Assembly: GCA_919902505.1 (NCBI GenBank)
Contig: CAKKRE010000006.1
Location: 1-64,000 of the forward strand
From: Nitrospiraceae bacterium
GTDB taxonomy: Bacteria > Nitrospirota > Nitrospiria > Nitrospirales > Nitrospiraceae
Length of the DNA stretch: 64,000 nt
Direction: 5' to 3'
Below are positions 57,147-64,000 of this stretch, one piece after another. The position numbers and the translations under genes are program-made. Position 1 is the first letter of the stretch. Each line of letters begins with the position of its first letter. Under the pieces are notes generated by a model. The model was not told where the DNA came from and ran no database searches. It saw only the letters and a list, made by a program, of their open reading frames with translations.

Positions 57147-58448
57147 CTAGGCGTTCGCACCAGCCCCTGTCCGGGCCGGCTGAAAGGGACAGCGTTGCAA
57201 ACGAATATGCTCTTCGAATTCATGCTGGAACAATCGCAAACTGCTCTGCACCAGGACTGCGGCACCGGTGATAAGGGTGCAATACCCGGTGCCCTTCACA
57301 AATCCACACAGTTGCAGCAACGAATCGAGGTCCTTCTGGCTCCCTTCCCCGCGCTCGATCTTGTCCATCAACGTCGCCAGATTGATCGTGCCCATCCGGC
57401 ACGGAGGACATTGTCCGCAACTTTCATTCTTGAAGAAATTGGAGTACTTGAGGGTCGCCGCCACCATGCACGTGGCATCATCGATCACAATCGTCCCGGC
57501 GGAACCGAGTCCGGTCCCGGCCTTCTTCAGCGAATCGAAATCCATCGGCAGATCCAGCTGATCCGCCGTGACCATTGAGAACGCAGGCCCGCCTGGGAAC
57601 ACTGCTTTGATCTTGCGCCCGTTCGGGACATCCCCCCCGCACGTCTCGATGAGCTCCCTGATCGTCACGCCCATCGGCATTTCATAGACTCCGGGCCGAT
57701 TCACCGATCCGCTAAGAGAAAAGAGCATGGTCCCGGGACACTTCTCCGTCCCCACCTGAGTAAACCATGCGGCGCCGTTTTTAAGAATCTGGGGAATGTT
57801 GCACAACGTTTCAACGTTGTTCACCAGGGTCGGCTTCCCGTACAGTCCGAAATCGGTGGGGTAAAACGGCGGCTTCTGACGCGGCATGGCCGGACGTCCC
57901 TGCATGGACTCCAACATGGCCGTCTCTTCACCCGCTACGTAACTGCCATGACCGGAGTAGACTTCAAGGTCGAGGTCCACGCCGGTTCCGAGGATATTCT
58001 TCCCCAATAGGCCACGTTCCCGGGCTTGGGCGATGGCTTTCCTGAGATTCGCCTCTTCTTCCGCATACTCATGGTTGACGTAAATATAGGAGGCTTTGGC
58101 ATTCACGGTTCGAGAGGCAATGAGACAGCCCTCGATCAGTTGATGCGGGATATGCTTCAGGAGATGACGGTCTTTGAAGGTACCCGGCTCGTGTTCCCCG
58201 GCATTGCAGACAAAGTAACGCTCCTGTACTCGATGATTGAGGACCTTGTCCCACTTCGTACCGGTCGGAAAGCCGGCGCCGCCACGCCCGCGCAATCCGG
58301 CTTTCTTGATTTCGCCGACGATGTCGTTGGGGGTCAGCTCTTTCAGACACTTCCGCCAGGCTTCATACCCGCCGGTCTTGAGGTAGGGGTCGATTTCCCA
58401 GGGAGCCCCTTCAAGCTTCTGCAATACCCTTGGTTGAGGTAGGGTCAC
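57147..58448 (-). CDS. NuoF-type NADH-binding flavoprotein, stand-alone
   Basis: About 433 residues: GLRGRGGAGFPTGTKWDKV (FMN), GSYVAGEETAMLESMQGRP and the 4Fe-4S ligands in NESCGQCPPCRMGT and GTGYCTL. It aligns with the NADH-binding subunit of complex I, yet no other nuo gene is present. The usual CNADESEPGT motif reads CNAGEHEPGT here, so the FMN-site Asp is Gly. The start is probably GTG 58448 (after AAAGGGAA); GTG 58472 is possible. A paired ferredoxin suggests an NAD-ferredoxin-type enzyme (inference). Confidence 0.85.
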   Translation of the reverse strand: MTLPQPRVLQKLEGAPWEIDPYLKTGGYEAWRKCLKELTPNDIVGEIKKAGLRGRGGAGFPTGTKWDKVLNHRVQERYFVCNAGEHEPGTFKDRHLLKHIPHQLIEGCLIASRTVNAKASYIYVNHEYAEEEANLRKAIAQARERGLLGKNILGTGVDLDLEVYSGHGSYVAGEETAMLESMQGRPAMPRQKPPFYPTDFGLYGKPTLVNNVETLCNIPQILKNGAAWFTQVGTEKCPGTMLFSLSGSVNRPGVYEMPMGVTIRELIETCGGDVPNGRKIKAVFPGGPAFSMVTADQLDLPMDFDSLKKAGTGLGSAGTIVIDDATCMVAATLKYSNFFKNESCGQCPPCRMGTINLATLMDKIERGEGSQKDLDSLLQLCGFVKGTGYCTLITGAAVLVQSSLRLFQHEFEEHIRLQRCPFQPARTGAGANA

Positions 58449-58639
58449 GTTATTCCCTTTCGGGGGTAGCACCCCCAGGTTAGCAGGAACGTACTATACG
58501 GCTGCCCTCCGGGGGCCGTCAAGCCAAGTTCGCCTGATTAGGCCTGAATCTCAATCAGTTAGGCCTGATAGGCCTACAGCGAATCAGTCCAAAGACTCGC
58601 CGACATTCGATTGCGGTACCCGGCACCGACCGGCCCAAG

Positions 58640-58680
58640 AAAAAGGGGACTGGCCACCCTAGTCGGATGACCAATCCCCG
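58640..58680 (-). terminator. Rho-independent terminator of the PuuD-like gene
   Basis: On the minus strand GGGGATTGGTCA pairs with TGGCCAGTCCCC (12 bp including G-U pairs) and is followed by TTTTT. It lies 22 nt after the gene at 58702-59289. Before NuoF, 58500-58580 hold a small set of AGGCCTGA repeats with no gene. Confidence 0.75.
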
Positions 58681-58701
58681 TGATTCTGCTCGCCCGACGG
58701 C

Positions 58702-59289
58702 TTACTTCAAATGGCTCCCCGCTCCCATGAAGAACAACATGGGAATAGACAACAAGAAGTTGATACGGGACGCAATCAAGGCCGTTTTTCCCCACTGAGC
58801 CATCTCCGGCGGAGCGGGCGTGCCCTGCGCAGCGGCAGCCACCGCCGCAATGACCTTCTTCTGATTGGGCCAAATAATCCCGTGCACATTCCCCATCATG
58901 ATGATGCCGAGCAAACCGCCGATCCCCAGCGCAAGCGCCCCCGTTCCACCTTTGGAATAGAGGTAGCCGTAGAGCACGATCCCCGCAAGGACGGTGACCG
59001 TGGCGCCATGGCGGAACCAATTCAGCGCGGCAGGCATCAGCTTGGGAATGACGATGTTCTTCGTCGGCCCATCCAGGCTCTTGAGAAAGCCGGCATTGAT
59101 GAGGTTAAAGAAGTACAACAGCCCGATCCAGGTGATGCCGGCCAGAAAATGGATCCAGCGCACGATCAAGCCGAACCAGTCGGCATCGCCCGCCCCCACT
59201 CCAGCAATACCCAGATAGACGACTATCAATCCGACAGCGAGCGCAAATCCTGCGCCCAATGTCTGATATGGATCCTCCAAAAATTTCAT
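58702..59289 (-). CDS. PuuD-like (urate hydroxylase-type) membrane protein
   Basis: 195 residues, about five membrane helices. WIHFLAGITWIGLLYFFNLINAGF is the typical segment of the PuuD/DUF989 family, with the conserved His; NWFRHGATVTVLAG and MMGNVHGIIWPNQKKVIAA give further His residues that could bind haem. The urate-specific C-terminal cytochrome c domain of full PuuD is absent. Function unknown; a cytochrome-like membrane protein is possible. A clear terminator follows. Confidence 0.7.
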   Translation of the reverse strand: MKFLEDPYQTLGAGFALAVGLIVVYLGIAGVGAGDADWFGLIVRWIHFLAGITWIGLLYFFNLINAGFLKSLDGPTKNIVIPKLMPAALNWFRHGATVTVLAGIVLYGYLYSKGGTGALALGIGGLLGIIMMGNVHGIIWPNQKKVIAAVAAAAQGTPAPPEMAQWGKTALIASRINFLLSIPMLFFMGAGSHLK

Positions 59290-59392
59290 ACGCCCCCCAA
59301 CTGTAACGGTTTAGTGCCAGCCCCGTTCTCTACTGCAGGCCGCTGAGCCTTGTCAAGCAACCCGCCGCACACACCCTCCCGAAGTCGGCCGG

Positions 59393-60337
59393 TTACGCAG
59401 TCAGCAGGCGATCGACCACCGCACATAAGTCTCGCACCGCGTCCGCGGACGCCTGAAGTGCGGTGCGTTCCTCAGCGGTCAGCTCATATTCAACGATGGA
59501 TTCTCCTCCGCTGCGCCCCAATGTCACAGGCACACCGACGATGACATCCTTCAGCCCGTATTCCCCCTCACAGAACATGGCGCAGGGCACCACGCGCTTC
59601 TGGTCGTTCACGATCGCCTCGACCATATCCACCGCGGAAGCGGACGGCGCATAAAACGCGCTGCCGGTTTTGAGGAGCCCCACGATTTCGGCCCCGCCGT
59701 CCTGCGTGCGCTTAATCAAGGCCGCCAGCCGCTCCGGAGACAACCGATCCGTAATCGGCTTCCCCGCCACCGTCGTGTGACAAACCAGCGGCACCATCGT
59801 ATCCCCGTGCCCTCCCAACACCATCGCCTGCACCTCCGTGCCCGGCACATTCAATTCTTCGGCTACGAACGACCGTAAACGCGCCGTATCCAGGACACCC
59901 GCCATCCCGAGGACTCGTGATTTCGGCAGTCCGCTGACCTGTCGCGCCACATGCACCATGGCATCCAACGGATTCGTCACCAAAATAAGGATGATGTTCG
60001 GCGAACGCGAGACCAGTTCCCGCACCACCGTTTTCACGATTTTGGCGTTCGTCGCCAGAAGTTCGTCCCGACTCATGCCTGGCTTCCTGGGCATCCCCGA
60101 CGTGATGACGGCAATGGAGGACCCGGCGGTTTCGTCATACCCATTCGTACCGACCACCCGGGTGCTGTACCCGCACACCGGCCCGGCCTGGGTGATGTCC
60201 AAGGCCTTGCCCTGGGGAATGCCCGGCACAATGTCGACCAGCACCACATCGTATGCATTCTTCTCCGCCAGCCGCTGCGCGACCGTTCCGCCGACATTCC
60301 CCGCGCCCACTACCGTAATCTTTGGTCGTCCCATCAT
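59393..60337 (-). CDS. mdh: Malate dehydrogenase (LDH-like type)
   Basis: 314 residues: KITVVGAGNVGGTVAQRLAEK (NAD), MPRKPGMSRDELLATN (substrate Arg), NPLDAMVHVARQ, VLDTARLRSFVAEEL and GGHGDTMVPL (catalytic His). The signature Arg pattern indicates malate rather than lactate. It catalyses malate to oxaloacetate in the TCA or reductive TCA cycle. ATG at 60337 or 60334 (MMGRPK). Upstream are GTGAAACGT-type repeats. Confidence 0.95.
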   Translation of the reverse strand: MMGRPKITVVGAGNVGGTVAQRLAEKNAYDVVLVDIVPGIPQGKALDITQAGPVCGYSTRVVGTNGYDETAGSSIAVITSGMPRKPGMSRDELLATNAKIVKTVVRELVSRSPNIILILVTNPLDAMVHVARQVSGLPKSRVLGMAGVLDTARLRSFVAEELNVPGTEVQAMVLGGHGDTMVPLVCHTTVAGKPITDRLSPERLAALIKRTQDGGAEIVGLLKTGSAFYAPSASAVDMVEAIVNDQKRVVPCAMFCEGEYGLKDVIVGVPVTLGRSGGESIVEYELTAEERTALQASADAVRDLCAVVDRLLTA

Positions 60338-60415
60338 CCCACCTCGTGAAGCGTGAAACGTGAAGCGTCAAGTGCAAGAGTTCCCTTACACTCACCGTTT
60401 ACCCTTCACGCGTGT
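60338..60415. repeat. GTGAAACGT-type repeats between mdh and the upstream gene
   Basis: CGTGAAGCGTGAAACGTGAA at 60346-60365 and the partly inverted TTTACCCTTCACGCGTG at 60399-60415 flank a spacer. The stop codon of the gene ending at 60406 is supplied by the repeat (GCG TGA AG). Same family as 11319-11384 and 17994-18103. Confidence 0.5.
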
Positions 60416-60816
60416 TCGTGACCCGTCCAGCCGCCGACCTTGAAATTGATCGTGCAGACAAAATTATCGCCGTCATAAAAATTCACTTTGATTTTCTTCT
60501 TCCCGTAATGTGCCGCGAGAAACTCTTCGGGCGCATCAACCAATCCCTGGTACCCGCCGGCTGGATACTCGCCCAGTTCGTGGAATACCACGATCATGCC
60601 GGCTTTGACTTCCTGCAATATCTTCGCGGTACAACGCGGATAAATCTCCCAAAACTTGGCGTCGATCTCCTCCCGCGTCGGTTCCGGCCGTTCCTCTCCC
60701 GGCTTGGTATCGCGATTCGCAAATTTGGCCTGCCGTCGCACATAGGGATATTGATGGCCGGTAAATAACTTGTAAAGCCACGGCGGCACAGTCGGTCGTG
60801 TCGGCTGCTCAATCAT
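60406..60816 (-). CDS. Conserved hypothetical soluble protein
   Basis: 136 residues, Pro/Lys/Tyr-rich start (TVPPWLYKLFTGHQYPYVRRQAKFANRDTKPGEERPEPTREEIDAKFWEIYPRCTAKIL) and an alpha/beta C-terminus (GMIVVFHELGEYPAGGYQGLVDAPEEFLAAHYGKKKIKVNFYDGDNFVCTINFKVG). No signal peptide and no recognised family. It lies between the NorD-like gene and mdh on the same strand, with 43 nt to the former, possibly one operon. Confidence 0.6.
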   Translation of the reverse strand: MIEQPTRPTVPPWLYKLFTGHQYPYVRRQAKFANRDTKPGEERPEPTREEIDAKFWEIYPRCTAKILQEVKAGMIVVFHELGEYPAGGYQGLVDAPEEFLAAHYGKKKIKVNFYDGDNFVCTINFKVGGWTGHEHA

Positions 60817-60859
60817 CGTTCGTATGCTCCAGTACTGAAAAGGCCTCGCGCACGACCAT

Positions 60860-63800
60860 TCAGGCCGTCAGCCGATGGTAAATCCTCGGGAGCTTCTCCG
60901 GCAACCCCTCCACCCGATCAATCACCACATACCGCACATCTCCGTACATTCGACGCAGATAGGGATCCGCCTGCTTGTCGATCGTAATGCAGACCGGTTC
61001 AATACCGCTGGCACGGGCTTCCCGTAGCGCCATGCGTGTATCTTCCAGGGAATAGTCATCCTTGTAGCCGTCGTCCAATGGGCGGCCGTCGCTGATGACC
61101 ACCAGAATCCGCGTCTTCGCCTGACGGGCGAGCAACTTGCTCGTCGCATGCCGGATGGCCGCGCCGTCGCGATTCTGCTGCAGGGGCACAATCCCCCCCA
61201 ACTTGGCCCCGGCACGCCCGGTCACGAGTTCGTCGAACCCCTTCACGACCACAAAATCCACCTGGTTCCGACCCTGCCCTGAATAGCCGTACACGGCAAA
61301 TTGATCGCCGATCGCCGTCAGCGCTTCGCACAGGAGCACGAGCCCCTGCTTTTCAATATCGATAATCCGCCGCCCCTGCTCGACCTGACGACCGGTCGAT
61401 CCGCTGAGATCCACCAAAAATGCGGCGGCGACCTCACGTTCCCGCTTTTCACGCCGCACATAAATCCGCTCCGATGGCTCGATGCCCGCCGACAGATCGG
61501 CCATCCGCCCGATCACGGCATCCATGTCCAGGTCTTCTCCATCCAACTGACCGGGAATGCGCCGGAGCCCGGGGGGGCGCAGACTTTCGAAATAGCGACG
61601 CAACAGCGTGACCGTTCCCCGTTGGGCCGCGAGGGTCTCCTCCACAAAGTCCGATGTCCCTTCAATCGCCTCGCGCTCAACCACCCGGCACCAATTCATT
61701 CTGTAGTCCTGAATGGCAGCATCCCACTCCCGGTAACGAACCGCCTTGATCGCGCCGACTGTTTCATCCTCAGGGCGAACCCCCTCGCCTTCAACCGCCA
61801 GAACCTCCTCCACGAGTGAGGGCTGTCGGCGGCCGGGGACAAGCACGTCCTGTGACACCTGCTGGGAGCGCGCGGTGCCCGCGCCAGACGAACCTCCGGC
61901 ATCACCGGCCAAACCCGCGCCGCCTTCGCTATCACCCTGACCGGATGCCGCACTCTGTTCGGGAGACGATTCCGTTCGGTCGCGCACCAGATTGGGATCC
62001 ATCGCGCCGCGATAGTCCCAATTGTCCATCGGCCGGTACGTATCGGAGAGATCTTCCGACGACTTGGGCGCCGGGATCGATTGTTCCAGAGCCTCGGTCT
62101 CATCCTGACTGGGAATAGCCTCGCGACGAACGGCGAACAACTCGTCCATCCGCGCATAGAGGCGGTCCGCCAGGCGCACCGCTTCCTCGGCGGTGGCTCG
62201 AGGATGGTAGATGGTCCGGCAAAGCGACCAGAGCTGATCGACTTCGCTTTTGACGGCGTCCGGAACTATGACCGTTCCGGCATCCGTGGTGGAGAACAGC
62301 AGGAGCTGATCGACCACTAATTCGCGCACCGTCATGCCATGCGCAAGACTTCGAACGTTCACCGCGTCTTTGGCAACGGATGCCAGGTCGCGACTCAAAC
62401 CGGGATACTCGGCGCGCAACAGGTACTCAACCCTGGCATCCTCCACCAGAGCCCAGAGGTCGCGAATCAGGCCGGGCTGCGGATACCGCGCAAACACATC
62501 GCCCAACGTTCGGGCTTCCATTGGAGCGGAACGTCCATACCGCTGCGCAAGATCTTCCAGCAGATCCTGCAACCTGGCGATCGGCAAATCGAACGTCCCG
62601 AACTCGAGATGTCCGGCCTCATGCGCCGCCATCACCATATAGAGCCGCACGTTTTCGTCATAGGTCGGATACCGCCTGACGAGGGACGGCAGCCCGATGC
62701 TCTGCCCGTCTTCACTCACCGTGGCACGAGCCATCGGCTGGGTCGATTCGAGAGCGTCGGGGAGATCGTGAATGCGCACATCGCGGCCACAGAGCGCCTG
62801 CGCGAACAATTTGACGCGCCGGGCGATCTGCCGCAACGGTACTCCGCTCATGGCCTGAGACACGGCGCCCAAGGCCTTCTCCGTTTCCATGGCGAAGTAA
62901 GCCCGCCCGCCCTCCAGGCTGTACTCCAGCACTTCCATGCCGGAAGCAAACCAGGACTGGAACTTCTCCTGCGCTCCCTCACCGGATCCGATCAAGGCGA
63001 TCAATTCAGGGCAGCGTCGAAGATAGGCCAGCGCCGTATCAGCATCACGCTCGGCGACCAGCCGCCCGTAACGGAGCACCTGAGTCCGCCATTCCTCCGA
63101 AGGAAGACGGCGGAGCATCGCGGGCGCCTCCGCCAATACCGCAATACCCGATGCCGCCGAACGCTCGGCCATCTGCGCTCCGATGCCGATCACCTGATTG
63201 CGGTGTGACGGCCCGGGAATATCTTCCAGAATGGCCGGACTCGTTCTGAAGAATTCCAAGACGCCCAGGTAGTCCGGTTTGCCAAGACTATTCTCGACGA
63301 TGAGCTTCATGCCGAACCGCACCCAGGCACGAACGGCGTCGAGTGACAACACGCGTGCAATCGAGGGAATCTGCCGGATATATTCCACCGCCAGGGCAAA
63401 ATCGGTTTCCGTCAGTTCACAGGCCAGATCCATCCACACGGGCCAATCCGCCGGAGACAGGACACCGACCGCTTCCGGGGCAATCCGGATAAATTCCACC
63501 GCCACATTGGCCTGACGGTCTGCGAGTTCTAACCCTGCGGCCAGCACGATCCCTCTGCTGGAGGGGGCGAGGAGACCGAGTAGCAGCGGACTCTCCTTAA
63601 AAAATCTCAAGGCCAACGCACCGGAATCTGCCGCGATGGCCACCCCGAGATCGACCCATGGCAGCACATCCGCCAGCAGGCCGCGACGCTGCATATCGGC
63701 CAACGCATCGATCGCAGCCTTGGCCGCTTTCGGCGCCTCTTCCGTGAGCTCGTCCAACAACACCAGGACGCCATCAAGGGCATCCGGCCTGGCAGCCGAA

Positions 63801-63895
63801 TCGGCAATGGCCTTCACCACGGCAGCAGCCGCGTCAGGCCCGAGTTGTTCGGCCAGCAGGTCATACAGTTGTTCAGAGGAGCGCCCAGACGCCAT
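60860..63895 (-). CDS. NorD/CbbO-like vWA-domain protein with long helical N-terminus
   Basis: 1011 residues. Residues about 1-330 are repeated helical units (e.g. ALRFFKESPLLLGLL, VAVEFIRIAPEAVGVLSPADW, LAVEYIRQIPSIARVLSLD, LAYLRRCPELIALIG). A NorD-type middle follows with MAAHEAGHLEFGTF (HEAGH metal-like motif) near residue 430. The C-terminal vWA domain has MIDAS DLSGSTGRQ near 820. NorD and CbbO work with MoxR-type AAA+ partners (NorQ/CbbQ) to activate metalloenzymes; no such partner is in the window. The start ATG 63895 lacks a clear ribosome site; TTG 63943 is an alternative. Confidence 0.85.
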   Translation of the reverse strand: MASGRSSEQLYDLLAEQLGPDAAAAVVKAIADSAARPDALDGVLVLLDELTEEAPKAAKAAIDALADMQRRGLLADVLPWVDLGVAIAADSGALALRFFKESPLLLGLLAPSSRGIVLAAGLELADRQANVAVEFIRIAPEAVGVLSPADWPVWMDLACELTETDFALAVEYIRQIPSIARVLSLDAVRAWVRFGMKLIVENSLGKPDYLGVLEFFRTSPAILEDIPGPSHRNQVIGIGAQMAERSAASGIAVLAEAPAMLRRLPSEEWRTQVLRYGRLVAERDADTALAYLRRCPELIALIGSGEGAQEKFQSWFASGMEVLEYSLEGGRAYFAMETEKALGAVSQAMSGVPLRQIARRVKLFAQALCGRDVRIHDLPDALESTQPMARATVSEDGQSIGLPSLVRRYPTYDENVRLYMVMAAHEAGHLEFGTFDLPIARLQDLLEDLAQRYGRSAPMEARTLGDVFARYPQPGLIRDLWALVEDARVEYLLRAEYPGLSRDLASVAKDAVNVRSLAHGMTVRELVVDQLLLFSTTDAGTVIVPDAVKSEVDQLWSLCRTIYHPRATAEEAVRLADRLYARMDELFAVRREAIPSQDETEALEQSIPAPKSSEDLSDTYRPMDNWDYRGAMDPNLVRDRTESSPEQSAASGQGDSEGGAGLAGDAGGSSGAGTARSQQVSQDVLVPGRRQPSLVEEVLAVEGEGVRPEDETVGAIKAVRYREWDAAIQDYRMNWCRVVEREAIEGTSDFVEETLAAQRGTVTLLRRYFESLRPPGLRRIPGQLDGEDLDMDAVIGRMADLSAGIEPSERIYVRREKREREVAAAFLVDLSGSTGRQVEQGRRIIDIEKQGLVLLCEALTAIGDQFAVYGYSGQGRNQVDFVVVKGFDELVTGRAGAKLGGIVPLQQNRDGAAIRHATSKLLARQAKTRILVVISDGRPLDDGYKDDYSLEDTRMALREARASGIEPVCITIDKQADPYLRRMYGDVRYVVIDRVEGLPEKLPRIYHRLTA

Positions 63896-64000
63896 AGTGC
63901 CAGAGTCCGTTTTGGGGGAAGTTGTGGATTGTAAAGGACACAATTTCGCTTGTAAACTGTGTCTTCGCGGCGGGCAGGGACCGATGGCGCACAGGCAACG

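Noticed and set aside
60385-60390. Further TGTAAG upstream of mdh
   Set aside because: No CGAC follows at 15-17 nt; it lies in the GTGAAACGT repeat region.

Overview
The window is about 60% GC and gene-dense, with most genes on the minus strand. Gene content and dispersed intergenic repeats suggest a member of Nitrospirota, most likely Nitrospira. Pointers are a GRQPW-type cytochrome bd oxidase, a stand-alone NuoF with a 2Fe-2S ferredoxin, a PuuD-like membrane protein, a NorD/CbbO-like vWA protein, and palindromic repeats of the 'GGATGC...GCATCC' type. This is an assignment from recall of gene families, not from a database search.

Layout. 1-6133: partial glucose 1-dehydrogenase, a small secreted protein, cydAB, a nuclease/phosphatase-family lipoprotein and the auxiliary lipoprotein of an Mla-type ABC system. 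6130-15225: the rest of that Mla system (MlaD, MlaF, STAS-MlaE), preceded on the same strand by a zf-HC2 protein, a membrane protein, an ECF sigma factor and a STAS protein. In front of the STAS gene are a near-perfect sigma-54 promoter and an inverted repeat. The next gene upstream is a 1286-residue sigma-54 activator with five GAF domains. 15404-24131: alpha-carbonic anhydrase, TVP38-like protein, VOC proteins, GMC oxidoreductase, PNPOx-like protein, a second zf-HC2 protein and a glycogen-debranching enzyme. 24224-31864: a large glucosidase, two SMP-30 lactonase-like genes (one frameshifted), two HbpS/GlcG-type secreted proteins and a small secreted protein. 32089-34401: a repeat element, two tiny zinc-ribbon genes, an aquaporin and a lipoprotein.

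34474-48632 is accessory DNA: two tandem islands inserted at the 3' end of tRNA-Lys(TTT). The intact tRNA is at 48557-48632 and displaced 3' halves lie at 42609 and 34474. They carry five toxin-antitoxin-like modules, a TOTE-type primase-helicase, a J-domain protein, transposase remnants and glpK-glpD. Four of the five toxins are broken while every antitoxin is intact. No integrase is visible.

48747-64000 is core: purA, tRNA-Ala, an ABC-F ATPase, PilZ, RarA, an alpha/beta hydrolase, FolE, a QueD-like enzyme, an ErpA/IscA-type protein, ferredoxin, NuoF, a PuuD-like protein, malate dehydrogenase and a NorD-like protein.

The most striking signal is a repeated bipartite promoter, TGTAAG-N16-CGAC, found exactly seven times on the minus strand plus two AGAC variants. 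It sits in front of glucose dehydrogenase, cydAB, both zf-HC2 genes (one heading the Mla genes), the GMC oxidoreductase, the glucosidase, secreted proteins and a lipoprotein. I infer an ECF-sigma regulon, possibly driven by the ECF factor encoded here, which itself sits behind the sigma-54 promoter.
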